Assembly: GCF_000765235.1 (NCBI RefSeq)
Contig: NZ_JPJG01000033.1
Span: forward strand, 1 to 64,000
DNA: 64,000 bases
Source of the DNA: Oscillibacter sp. ER4
Lineage (GTDB): Bacteria > Bacillota > Clostridia > Oscillospirales > Oscillospiraceae
Direction: 5' to 3'
A model generated the notes under the pieces. That model was not told the origin of the DNA. It saw nothing but the letters and a program-made list of their open reading frames with translations, and made no database searches. Position numbers and translations under genes: made by a program. Within the stretch, counting starts at the first letter, position 1. Each line of letters opens with the position of its first letter. Shown here piece after piece: positions 17,378 to 25,265 of this stretch.

Positions 17378-18301
17378 CTACCGAAACATTTGCTGCCCCT
17401 GCGTCTGCTCCGGGAAGGGCGGCTCCAAGCGCCGCAGCAGGCCGAACTCTGTTTTTGCCACACAGTCGTTTTCCATGCAGTCCTGACCGTATTTCTCAAA
17501 ATCCATGTAGCCGTCCAGCTCATAGATGGCCTCATCATCCAGCCCCAGCGTTTCCTGCAATCGCTGCTGACCGTAACCGTAAGCACCCTCCGTGATGCGC
17601 TGATAGTTGTCCAGATTTCGCAGGAGCTCACAGGCACGGTGCAGGGTTTCCGGCTTCTCTGCCTCCAGCACGGCGGCGTAGGTCAGAAGCATCCCGTCCT
17701 GCTGCCAGATGTCCTCCAAGGATTCGGCAAAATCGTTGTAATCCTCCACGGCAGGGCAATCCGTATCACGAATCAGCTCCCCGATGTAAGGCACCTTGAA
17801 GCGAATATCACAGAGCATGGCGTTCGCGAAAACATCAATATCGAGGTAATTTTTCACCGCGTCCAGGTATTCCTCATCAGCGGGGAGGACGAGGGTGTAG
17901 TCCGGCTTTCCATTGACGCGCAGCGTCATGCGGAGCATTTCATCCCGATTTTCATTGCGCCAAGGCTCTGCCGGCGAAAGATAGCTGCGGTCGATCCCCA
18001 TATCCGGTGTCAGCAAGCTGCGGGCGTTGGGAACAAAGGCGCTGTACCGGGCGTAGTTATATCCCTGTGGGTCAGCAAGGAAACCGTCCGTTCCATCCGC
18101 GTCGAGGATGAGCAGGCAGTGTCTGGTGTCACCATCGCGCCGGATGGCATTTTTGTTCTCCGCGATGAAATCATAGTCAGCCAGCAGTGCGCGGCTGAAC
18201 TGCTGGAACCGCTGGCTTGGCAGCTCGATGACCTTATCCACGGCACAGGGGTCTGCCTCACACCCGGTCTGCTTACACTTCAGTTCTGCTTGAATGATCA
18301 T
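17378..18301 (-). CDS. DUF6329-like ICE protein
   Basis: 307 residues. The segment LLADYDFIAENKNAIRRDGD followed by HCLLILDADGTDG and YNYARYSAFVPNAR is typical of ICE proteins annotated as DUF6329. The C-terminal part (ITEGAYGYGQQRLQETLGLD, YELDGYMDFEKYGQD) carries the same tail pattern as ArdA-like proteins. It starts with ATG overlapping the previous stop (ATGA), with GGGAGGG upstream. A role in antirestriction is inferred from neighbours only. Confidence 0.6.
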   Translation of the reverse strand: MIIQAELKCKQTGCEADPCAVDKVIELPSQRFQQFSRALLADYDFIAENKNAIRRDGDTRHCLLILDADGTDGFLADPQGYNYARYSAFVPNARSLLTPDMGIDRSYLSPAEPWRNENRDEMLRMTLRVNGKPDYTLVLPADEEYLDAVKNYLDIDVFANAMLCDIRFKVPYIGELIRDTDCPAVEDYNDFAESLEDIWQQDGMLLTYAAVLEAEKPETLHRACELLRNLDNYQRITEGAYGYGQQRLQETLGLDDEAIYELDGYMDFEKYGQDCMENDCVAKTEFGLLRRLEPPFPEQTQGQQMFR

Positions 18302-19488
18302 CGCGAAAGCCCTCCCATCTCCATGTGGTTACTCTGACCACCGTCCATCACTTCTTCCATGCTGATATAGCCCTTATAGGCGATGTAACCCCGGTCAGTG
18401 AACATCCCGTCCTCCTCGTTCATGCGCTCTGTGCCGTACTTTTCATAGTCATAAAAAGCATCGAGATTTTCGTCATACTCAAAGCGGCCAGACTGCTGGA
18501 TCATGTACTTGCCGTATTCCTGCGGCGTATGCGCGCCGGGGGCGAAGTCAAAGAGGTCAAGGCTTTCTGCAAGGTTTTTGATCTGTACCGCGGACTTTGG
18601 CTTTGCCAAAATGACCACAGCACCGAGCTTTTCCATATCCGCTTTTGATAATCCATCCGTCGTCTCTGCCAGTTCGTTGAGATCAGAGAGAGTTTCGTAC
18701 TCCATATCCAGAAGAACATCCACTTCATTGGGGAGCTGGCTGTCCTCCAGCCGCAGGCGGACATCGGCGGGATCTGTGATGCCCCCACGAAGGAGGGCGC
18801 GGTCGATCTCCTCCTGGATCATGGGGAGGTACAGCCATGTGATATGCTCCGTATCCTCCGGCTCGGCTTTGGAGGTCACCGCAACGGTGATGACATTCGG
18901 CTCATAGTAATAGCAGGGGAAGACGCGGCCGTCGTAGACCTGCTCCAGCTTCATGCCGTTGTCGTAGACTACGCCGTAGGGGGTGATCGTGCCGCCGCCG
19001 TTTTCAATGAGCCGCCGCGCGGTTTTCTCGCCGTCCAGCGCGTTCAGCTCATCCACACTCGCGCTGCCGCCGTGCAGGTTCATATAGTGGTCACGGCCAA
19101 CAGCGGCGAGGTCAGAAAAGTCGGTGATGACCGTGGCCTGCTGGCAGCAGAAGGTCAGGTTGATGAGATCCTTCAGCTCGAAAAGCTCCAACTTGTGAGC
19201 CATCGCCTGAAACTGTGCGGCCTCGCCGGTGTCGAAGCTTTCCAGCCGTTTGGCGAGGTAATTCAGCTCCTCCACGTTGACCGTGAGCATTTCCGTGCGC
19301 TTGAGCACAGAGGAAAAACTATCAACCGCCACCACCTTGCAGTCCGCCTTGACCGCATCGCCGATCTCCAACGCCTTCAGTAGCTCCATGCAGTATGTGT
19401 ACTGGTCATGCGGAATGGGGAACGGGATGGTCGCCACACCGTATTCCGGGTGGTTGGGATTACTCAAAACTGCGCTCATCATGATCAT
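18298..19488 (-). CDS. ArdA-like antirestriction protein
   Basis: 396 residues. VNVEELNYLAKRLESFDTGE, LKDLINLTFCCQQATVITD and the end segment MNEEDGMFTDRGYIAYKG match the Firmicutes ArdA-like family, including the F-T-xx-GYI tail. The protein is strongly acidic, as expected for a DNA mimic. It is the second full ArdA-like gene of the block (with 13760-14968), suggesting protection against more than one restriction type. The exact start is one of three clustered Met codons (19488, 19482, 19479) behind GGAGG. Confidence 0.78.
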   Translation of the reverse strand: MIMMSAVLSNPNHPEYGVATIPFPIPHDQYTYCMELLKALEIGDAVKADCKVVAVDSFSSVLKRTEMLTVNVEELNYLAKRLESFDTGEAAQFQAMAHKLELFELKDLINLTFCCQQATVITDFSDLAAVGRDHYMNLHGGSASVDELNALDGEKTARRLIENGGGTITPYGVVYDNGMKLEQVYDGRVFPCYYYEPNVITVAVTSKAEPEDTEHITWLYLPMIQEEIDRALLRGGITDPADVRLRLEDSQLPNEVDVLLDMEYETLSDLNELAETTDGLSKADMEKLGAVVILAKPKSAVQIKNLAESLDLFDFAPGAHTPQEYGKYMIQQSGRFEYDENLDAFYDYEKYGTERMNEEDGMFTDRGYIAYKGYISMEEVMDGGQSNHMEMGGLSR

Positions 19489-19696
19489 TGTCCTCCTTTT
19501 TCTCGTTGATCTCGTTCATTCGGCTCCGCAGGCAGGTTCCGTCCGCACCCCAGCAGAGAAAACCGTGGCGGGGGTAAGGGCAGTCCTTGCACTCCGGGGA
19601 GCGGCTGCAAACAGGCTCCGGCAGCGGCTCCTGCTGAAAGCCGGGGAAGTGCGGAAGAATGAGTTTGAAGTGGATCGTGCCATGAATTTCCATCAT
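19460..19696 (-). CDS. Small Cys-rich protein
   Basis: 78 residues with AGGAGG before the ATG, so I accept it as real. A cluster of Cys in CSRSPECKDC and GFLCWGADGTC could bind zinc or an iron-sulfur group. The charged tail (RMNEINEKKEDNDHDERSFE) overlaps the start of the ArdA-like gene by 29 bases. No family recognised. Confidence 0.6.
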   Translation of the reverse strand: MMEIHGTIHFKLILPHFPGFQQEPLPEPVCSRSPECKDCPYPRHGFLCWGADGTCLRSRMNEINEKKEDNDHDERSFE

Positions 19697-19707
19697 CTTT
19701 TCCTCCT

Positions 19708-19740
19708 AAAATAAAAAATGCCGGACATTTCTGTCCGGCC
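19708..19740 (-). terminator. Rho-independent terminator
   Basis: On the minus strand GCCGGACA pairs with TGTCCGGC around a 4-base loop and is followed by ATTTTTTATTTT. It lies just after the stop of the 225-residue gene and before the ribosome site of the Cys-rich gene. Confidence 0.88.
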
Positions 19741-19751
19741 CGCGTGGATAC

Positions 19752-20429
19752 CTATTTCATTGTCATGCCGCTCTGTTCCGGCGCATCCCGCTGCCGCGGA
19801 ACATCCGCGGGCAGCAGTCCGCCGACCTGGTTCATGAGCTCCGCCAGTTCCTGATCCCGTCCGAAGGAAAGGCTTTCATCCTGTTCACGGACAAACCTTA
19901 GCGCGCGGTAGATCTCCGCAAGCTGCTCCGGCTCAAAAAGGGCGTCTTTTTGAACAAGCCTGCCGCGCACGGTGAAGTCCCGCTTGGCGGCGTCATAGTC
20001 ATCCTGGAAATAATGTCCGTGATGGACGCCTTTGCGGTCGAAGTCCCACTCCCAGGTCACAAACTGGACGCCGCGTTCGGTGGGGTGGCCCGCCAGCACC
20101 GCGTCACCAAAGTCAGCAAGGATGCGGTAGTCACCGGTGAGATCGGTCGCCTTGAGCCGTGGCGCGGTTTCCAGAATCGCCATGTACTCCGAAGTCATTT
20201 TGGCGGTGTCGATGACGCTTTGCAGCGCATCCTGCGCCCGAATACTGTCCACGTTCTCTTGCCGGTACAACACGCTGCCCTTGCCGGATACGCGGCAGAG
20301 ACGCCCTTTTTCCCAGCAGACGGGCAGGTGGTGATCTTCAATCGGTTCTACCGTAAAACCGTTCTGCCGCAGCCGGGTGGCGGTTTCTTCAAGGTAACGG
20401 AGCTGCGTGGTTTCGTTCTGATTGTTCAT
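19752..20429 (-). CDS. ICE-associated hypothetical protein
   Basis: 225 residues. The first part (YLEETATRLRQNGFTVEP...LPVCWEKGRLCRV) and the middle (YRILADFGDAVLAGHPTERG, VQFVTWEWDFDRKGVHHGHY) are conserved among ICE accessory proteins of gut Firmicutes that I know only as hypothetical. It ends with the same Gly-Met-Thr-Met-Lys style tail as other block members. It stands alone between two terminators, so it has its own promoter or relies on leakage. Confidence 0.65.
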   Translation of the reverse strand: MNNQNETTQLRYLEETATRLRQNGFTVEPIEDHHLPVCWEKGRLCRVSGKGSVLYRQENVDSIRAQDALQSVIDTAKMTSEYMAILETAPRLKATDLTGDYRILADFGDAVLAGHPTERGVQFVTWEWDFDRKGVHHGHYFQDDYDAAKRDFTVRGRLVQKDALFEPEQLAEIYRALRFVREQDESLSFGRDQELAELMNQVGGLLPADVPRQRDAPEQSGMTMK

Positions 20430-20447
20430 TGTGAAGTCCTCCTCGTA

Positions 20448-20490
20448 AGCAAAAAAATAGGCCGGAGCATCCTAAAAATGCTCCGGCCGG
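20448..20490 (-). terminator. Rho-independent terminator
   Basis: On the minus strand GGCCGGAGCAT pairs with ATGCTCCGGCC around a short loop and is followed by TATTTTTTT. It stops transcripts arriving from the right before the 225-residue ICE gene. Confidence 0.9.
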
Positions 20491-20721
20491 TTGACGGATT
20501 AAGTTGTGAAATGAAAAAGGGCGCCTATTTGATGGCTTCGACGAAACCAACAAACAGACGCCTGAAAGATCGTATGGAATTTTGAGAAAAATTCGCTCTA
20601 TTCTGCGCCCGCAAAAAGGGCGCTTCTCAGGATTTTACCTTTGAATCTGTGAAAGGGGGAGTTCGAATCTCCCCAGTTACCAAAATAACGCGAAAATATC
20701 TTTTTTTCTGAGTGCAGAATT
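20491..20721. other. Gene-free gap with T-arm-like fragment
   Basis: No gene seen. The plus strand contains GGGAGTTCGAATCTCCC (20659-20675), identical in form to a tRNA T-arm, then CAGTTACCA. The acceptor part is two bases too short for a normal tRNA and no D-arm or anticodon arm is visible, so I read it as a possible tRNA 3'-end relic or old attachment site. A GC-rich hairpin GCGCCC/GGGCGC lies at about 20605-20623. The gap separates the ICE cargo from the ATPase-recombinase region. Confidence 0.35.
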
Positions 20722-20793
20722 GAAAATAAAAAAGGTGGCAACCCTTTGGTATTCTAAGCGTTTCGCTTAAAATATCCGAATTGTTGCCACCTT
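20722..20793 (-). terminator. Long-stem terminator after AAA+ ATPase gene
   Basis: AAGGTGGCAAC (20732-20742) pairs with GTTGCCACCTT (20783-20793), and in the minus direction the stem is followed by TTTTTATTTT. The loop holds a second small hairpin (AAGCGAAACGCTT type). It is positioned just downstream of the ATPase stop. Confidence 0.85.
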
Positions 20794-20857
20794 ATGGAAG
20801 GGGCGGTTAAAATCGATATTTTTGATTTCGTCGTCCGAATACCCGCATCGAGCCGTT

Positions 20858-22726
20858 TTACAGCACAGGGCCCATTGTCTGGGGAACAATCTTGTTTGAC
20901 TGGCACACATCGAGATTGGGCAGTTCTTTCAGATAGGACTCTACATTTTGATACTGCACGCCCTTTTCGGCCTGCGCTGTTTCACCCCGATATAGCACAT
21001 ACCGTCCCCGAATCGGGCCGAACCGCCGCTCCGTCTGCTGGCACTTTTCTTCATCGAGCAGATGCCGGTATTGTGCTGGGACCTGTTTGCCACTGTGCTT
21101 GATCTCAAAGATCTCACAGCTGTTCTCTTTTTCGTTATAGATCACCATGTCAAACTCGCCGGCAGCAAATTGCAGCTTGAATACACGATGGTCTCTGTCA
21201 GCTGCCTTCAGGGTTTCCAGCAGCACAATATCCTCCATCATCCGTCCACGGACTTCTTCCAGAATCCGCTCTGTGACCTGCGCCTTTTCCAGCTCACTGT
21301 GCGCCGCGAAGGTCTCGTCTTTCATCAGCGCGTGGACAAGGGCCTGTGCCTGGCAATACCGCATCCCCGGCTGGGTGAACAGGATATGCTCCACGGGCTT
21401 GGCGTCTGGATCTGCCGTTTCAATGGGGCAGTCCACGATCAGCTCCAGCGCGGCCAAATATTCCTTGATCTCGTTGACATGGGCCTGTGTGATGCCGATA
21501 GACTGCTCCTCCCGGTTCCGAATGTCCAGCAGTTCCATCAGCCGGCGGGTGACGGCCTCAGTGTCAATGGTATCCAGCACATCTGTGCGTTTTTGGGGAT
21601 TGCGTTCTTTCCGCAGATTCGCGGCGGTGAGCCGCAGGTCATGGGAGGTGAAGTCCTCTGTCAGCACCGAAATCAGGAAACGGTGGTTCATGTCCTCGAT
21701 GATCCGGTTGATGGCACTGGTCAATTCCCCGGCCTCGTATAAGGAGTACAAATGGCGAAAATGCCCGCCGGCCTCATAGCAGGCCAGGGAGTGCTGGATG
21801 TTCCGGCAGATCGCCGTGTCGATATAGCGCCGTGTAGACTCGTCATCCCGGAAGGAGGCGTCCTGGGCGTTGGCGTCCGCGTCGTCAAATGCTGTTTCAC
21901 CGGCCCGCAGCGTCCCGCCATAGCGGATATACTCGTCGATGCTGTTGATCCCCAGCAGCCGGCTGTATTCCCGGTAGGGGATAAAGGTCGTGTGGATGGG
22001 CTTGGCCCGGTCGTACAGCTCCTGATCCATGGCCAGCCAGAAGCCCAGAGAGTCGGTACCGGACAGGACAATCTTCATCCCCATGGCGGCAAAGACATCG
22101 GAGAAGATGGCGGCGGAATCGATGAAGTCGCGCATCAGCGTAACCTCATCAATGAATACGTACTGGAATCCCGCGTCAAACAGCTTTTTCAGATCCCGGT
22201 TCATCATCGCCATATTGTCTGTCCTGCGGGCTTTGAGATAGGCGGCCCGCGAAAGAGCCTCGCTGGTCATCCGTCCGATGGCCTGCCGGAGCATGGTGGT
22301 TTTTCCCGTCCGGCGCAGGCCGAAGACCAGGCAGACCCGGTCGCGCCCAGAGCCGTACAGGTAATCCTCCAGCTGTGCAAAGCAGTCCCGCCGCTGCCAG
22401 CTCTCTACCCCTTGGAACATGGCGGCCAGCCCTCTGCCGGTAATGACACTGGTTTCAAAGTCCAGCTTCGGCTGGCTCTGTTTCGGCATCTCAGCCTGCA
22501 GCTTTTTTAACTCCGCCTGCAGGGATCTCCGCTCCTCAATTTGCTTTTGGAGCGGTTCCAGCTCTCCATCCCGCAGATACCGGCTGCGTTTTTTCCCGGC
22601 CTCTGTCCACTGGTGGTAATAGCGGGCCTTGCCATTGATGTTTTTCTTTGAGATATATCCAATGGGCAGCCCATTGATCTGCCGCTCTAACGCTTGGATG
22701 GCGTCCAGCCTCTTTTTTTCGTCCAT
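20858..22726 (-). CDS. AAA+ ATPase (AAA_14/DUF4143-like)
   Basis: 622 residues. The N terminus has a DUF6788-like basic region (YISKKNINGKARYYHQWTEA, GKKRSRYLRDGE) and a coiled coil. The ATPase follows with Walker A GLRRTGKTT (near residue 145), Walker B YVFIDEV and the sensor KIVLSGTDS. The C-terminal third has the DUF4143-like region and a nuclease-like strand (EFDMVIYNEKENSCEIFEIK) resembling the PD-(D/E)xK core D...ExK. Such ATPases occur widely in bacteria, often with toxin-like or transport roles that are unproven. It stands alone under its own promoter and operator, with a terminator behind it, so it is a separately controlled cargo gene. Confidence 0.85.
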   Translation of the reverse strand: MDEKKRLDAIQALERQINGLPIGYISKKNINGKARYYHQWTEAGKKRSRYLRDGELEPLQKQIEERRSLQAELKKLQAEMPKQSQPKLDFETSVITGRGLAAMFQGVESWQRRDCFAQLEDYLYGSGRDRVCLVFGLRRTGKTTMLRQAIGRMTSEALSRAAYLKARRTDNMAMMNRDLKKLFDAGFQYVFIDEVTLMRDFIDSAAIFSDVFAAMGMKIVLSGTDSLGFWLAMDQELYDRAKPIHTTFIPYREYSRLLGINSIDEYIRYGGTLRAGETAFDDADANAQDASFRDDESTRRYIDTAICRNIQHSLACYEAGGHFRHLYSLYEAGELTSAINRIIEDMNHRFLISVLTEDFTSHDLRLTAANLRKERNPQKRTDVLDTIDTEAVTRRLMELLDIRNREEQSIGITQAHVNEIKEYLAALELIVDCPIETADPDAKPVEHILFTQPGMRYCQAQALVHALMKDETFAAHSELEKAQVTERILEEVRGRMMEDIVLLETLKAADRDHRVFKLQFAAGEFDMVIYNEKENSCEIFEIKHSGKQVPAQYRHLLDEEKCQQTERRFGPIRGRYVLYRGETAQAEKGVQYQNVESYLKELPNLDVCQSNKIVPQTMGPVL

Positions 22727-22751
22727 GCCGCGCCCCCTTTCTCTGTTGATT

Positions 22752-22780
22752 ATTATACCCCATTATAACCTCTTTATCAA
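22752..22780 (-). promoter_or_regulatory. Sigma-A-type promoter of the AAA+ ATPase gene
   Basis: On the minus strand TTGATA (22780-22775) and TATAAT (22757-22752) are separated by exactly 17 bases, close to the consensus. The start codon of the ATPase lies 26 bases beyond the -10 box. Confidence 0.85.
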
Positions 22781-22795
22781 GGGGTTATAATGGGG
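22758..22795. promoter_or_regulatory. Palindromic operator across the ATPase promoter
   Basis: CCCCATTATAACC (22758-22770) and GGTTATAATGGGG (22783-22795) are perfect 13-base inverted repeats with a 12-base gap. One arm fills the promoter spacer and the other lies just upstream of -35, so a dimer bound here would cover the polymerase site. Each arm also contains a TATAAT box. Confidence 0.8.
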
Positions 22796-22824
22796 TTATT
22801 TCGACCTGTCCGCACTGGCTGGTC

Positions 22825-23256
22825 CTATCCATCTGGAAGAATGTTGCGGAAGCAGGCGCTCTGAAGTTCCAGCACATCCTCCAAGGGGATGCTCGTCCCA
22901 TCCGTGAGGACCAGTGCCTGTGCCGCCTCGTCCAGCTTTTTCAGCCGTCCCGTGGCCGTGATATACCGCCCGCCCTCTTTCTTCCCGTCGGGCTGGAACC
23001 AGGTCACCGTGATTTCCGGCTGCTCCGAGATCTGCTCCAGCAGCACGGCCTGCCGCCGGTCCAGTTCCGCCCTGGTGTCCTCGTCCAGCTCGATCTTCCG
23101 ATCCGTCAACCGGGTGGTCTCCGCCAGGGCGGCGGCGTGGCCGGACAGGGCCGCGAAAGGGGAGAACTGTGCCGCCCGGTCATGGAGGGACATCCGGGGG
23201 TGCCGCTTAGAGGTGGGATGGGGGAGATTTATGATGTTGTCGTATGGTCCGCTCAT
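22825..23256 (-). CDS. YolD-like protein
   Basis: 143 residues. The start (YDNIINLPHPTSKRHPRMSL, DRAAQFSPFAALSG) and the DGTSIPLEDVLEL segment are the YolD-like family. YolD-like genes are commonly paired with Y-family polymerases in Firmicutes and mobile elements and are thought to act with them in translesion synthesis; the mechanism is not known. It overlaps the polymerase stop by four bases. Confidence 0.88.
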   Translation of the reverse strand: MSGPYDNIINLPHPTSKRHPRMSLHDRAAQFSPFAALSGHAAALAETTRLTDRKIELDEDTRAELDRRQAVLLEQISEQPEITVTWFQPDGKKEGGRYITATGRLKKLDEAAQALVLTDGTSIPLEDVLELQSACFRNILPDG

Positions 23257-24773
23257 GCCTGATGCCCTCCGATGGTCTGGTTCCGCTCCTTGGTAGTGGC
23301 GCCCTCCTCCAGGTTCATCCCCTTGAGAATGGCGTTCTTGCCGTACTTCATTTTGATGCCAAGCATGGCCTCCTGAATCTTCCGTTCCCGGGCGTGGTCA
23401 GCCTCGTCCTCCGCCTGCTGCCGTTCTTTGGCGGCGTAGTCGGTGAAGAGATCCAGCTGCTCTGCCTCCCCGCCCTTGGGGACGGTGGCCTCGTCCAGCA
23501 GCTTGTTGGCGCTGATGCTCAGCCGCCGCACCAGCAGGTTCGGGTCCACGACCCGGTCATAGAGGGTGGTGACGGCTTTCAGCAGGTCATTGGCGGAGGA
23601 GGTATAGGGGAAGTTCTCCGTACCAATGGCGTGCTTGGGGATATTCCGGCCGTAGCGGTCGGTGGTGACGGGGCCGTGATACCGGGCAGCGCGGCCGGGG
23701 TCGTCCAGGTTCTCCCGGTCGTAGCCCACAGTGAGCACCAGCTGGTTGGTCACCAGCCTCTTGTCCACCAGATCCAGGGCCAGGACATCCGCCATCTCCC
23801 GCACCACCAGCCGGGCCTTTTCAAAGGTATAGGGGCACTGGAGCACTTGGGCGGAGACGATGCTCTTGTGCTCCGGCTTGTAGGCTTTCGCGTCCGCGAT
23901 GGTACAGGGTTCCCAACCCCAGGCGTGGTCGATGAGCAGCTCCGCGTTGACACCAAAGAGCTTATAAAGCAGTTCCTCATTGTGGTAGTCCGTAGGCTTG
24001 CCAATGGAGCACCGTGCGATATCCCCCATGGTGTAGAGGCCGTGGGCCTCCAGCTTGGCGGCATAGCCCTTGCCCACCCGCCAGAAGTCGGTGAGAGGCC
24101 GGTGGGTCCACAGGAGCCGCCGGTAGGTCATCTCGTTGAGCTTGGCGATCCGCACCCCGTCCTTGTCCGCGTGGACGTGCTTGGCCACGATGTCCATTGC
24201 AATCTTGGCCAGGTACAGGTTAGTGCCCATCCCCGCCGCGGCGGTGATGCCGGTGGTCTTCAGGATATCCAGGATGATGGTCCGGGTCAGCTCCCGCGCT
24301 GTCATCTTGTAGGTATCCAGGTAGTTGGTGACATCCATGAATACCTCATCGATGGAATAGGGATAGATGTCCTCCGGCGCCACATACTTGAGGTACACGC
24401 TGTAGACGCGAGTACTCCAGTCAATGTAGTGGGCCATCCGGGGCGGGGCTACGATATAGTCGAGAGACAGAGACGGATTTTGCCGCACCTCCGGGTCGTG
24501 GGAGGAAGCGCCGGTGAGCTGCCGGCCAGGTGCGCTCCGCTGTCGCTGGGCATTGACCTCCTTGACCCGTTGGACCACCTCAAACAGCCTGGCCCGGCCG
24601 GAAATGCCGTAAGCCTTCAGGGAAGGGGTGACCGCCAGGCAGATGGTCTTTTCGGTGCGACTCAGATCCGCTACCACAAGGTTGGTGGTCATGGGGTCCA
24701 GCCCACGCTCGATGCACTCCACACTCGCGTAAAACGATTTCAGGTCACAGCAAATGCAGGTCCGCTCCTTCAT
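23253..24773 (-). CDS. Y-family DNA polymerase (UvrX/UmuC-like)
   Basis: 506 residues. The catalytic palm starts with CCDLKSFYASVECIERGLDP (first Asp) and contains YSIDEVFMDVTNYLDTYK (the SIDE-D motif). The helix-hairpin-helix region (LYTMGDIARCSIGKP) and little-finger domain follow, then a charged tail. These enzymes copy past DNA lesions with low fidelity. Those on ICEs and plasmids (UvrX type) can raise survival after damage and during single-strand transfer. It is the first gene of a unit with YolD. Confidence 0.92.
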   Translation of the reverse strand: MKERTCICCDLKSFYASVECIERGLDPMTTNLVVADLSRTEKTICLAVTPSLKAYGISGRARLFEVVQRVKEVNAQRQRSAPGRQLTGASSHDPEVRQNPSLSLDYIVAPPRMAHYIDWSTRVYSVYLKYVAPEDIYPYSIDEVFMDVTNYLDTYKMTARELTRTIILDILKTTGITAAAGMGTNLYLAKIAMDIVAKHVHADKDGVRIAKLNEMTYRRLLWTHRPLTDFWRVGKGYAAKLEAHGLYTMGDIARCSIGKPTDYHNEELLYKLFGVNAELLIDHAWGWEPCTIADAKAYKPEHKSIVSAQVLQCPYTFEKARLVVREMADVLALDLVDKRLVTNQLVLTVGYDRENLDDPGRAARYHGPVTTDRYGRNIPKHAIGTENFPYTSSANDLLKAVTTLYDRVVDPNLLVRRLSISANKLLDEATVPKGGEAEQLDLFTDYAAKERQQAEDEADHARERKIQEAMLGIKMKYGKNAILKGMNLEEGATTKERNQTIGGHQA

Positions 24774-24825
24774 GCTCCGGTCACCCCTTTCCTAAACAGA
24801 GCAGATATGATATTTCAGTTTGTAT

Positions 24826-25137
24826 TCAGTCGTTGTCCCGCTCTTTTTCTTCCAATTTGATCCCATACTGAGCCAACAGCTTCCGCGCTTCGGCTTCCCC
24901 CTCTGGTGTGATGAGGGCAGGGTAGGTTCGCCCGGCAGCGTTGATCAGCCCCTCCTCTGACAGTTTATCCAGCAGGCTGTGTTCATAGCCCTTCCAGCAC
25001 CGGCGGACAAGTGGATACTTTTCCAGGTCCCTTTTCTTGACCGCCCGCAGCCCTGGCGCATCCCGCTCCTCCCAGGAGGTGAGATACATCAGCATGAGGG
25101 TCAGCTCCCGAATGGCTTTCTTTTGCTTTTCCGACAT
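24826..25137 (-). CDS. DUF6429-like small protein
   Basis: 103 residues from MSEKQKKAIRELTLML. The start at 25137 is preferred over 25176 because GGAGGACGGCCGG precedes it at the right distance. LMYLTSWEE...CWKGYEHSLLDKLSEEGLI matches DUF6429 proteins, whose C terminus resembles a small winged helix. Function is unknown; it usually sits near the polymerase in related elements. Confidence 0.7.
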   Translation of the reverse strand: MSEKQKKAIRELTLMLMYLTSWEERDAPGLRAVKKRDLEKYPLVRRCWKGYEHSLLDKLSEEGLINAAGRTYPALITPEGEAEARKLLAQYGIKLEEKERDND

Positions 25138-25227
25138 TCCGGCCGTCCTCCAATCTTTTTTCTTTGGTACCATCATATCACAGGACGAGCCGTCCGTCTA
25201 TTCCGCAATTCCTTCCGGTTTTACAAG

Positions 25228-25252
25228 CAGGAGCGGCCCGAAGGCCGCTCCG
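25228..25252 (-). terminator. GC-rich hairpin after phosphoesterase gene
   Basis: GGAGCGGCC pairs with GGCCGCTCC around CGAA (25230-25251). On the minus side it is followed by TGCTTGTAAAA, which is only weakly T-rich, so termination is probable but not certain. Confidence 0.5.
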
Positions 25253-25265
25253 CCGCATGGGGCGC

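Noticed and set aside
3328-20429. Conjugation core (relaxase, VirB4, VirD4, TraG)
   Set aside because: No Walker-type VirB4/VirD4 protein or relaxase motif is present in the window; only cargo and accessory ICE families are seen.
20640-20690. tRNA gene
   Set aside because: The T-arm is perfect but the acceptor stem is two bases short and D and anticodon arms are missing; kept only as a possible relic.
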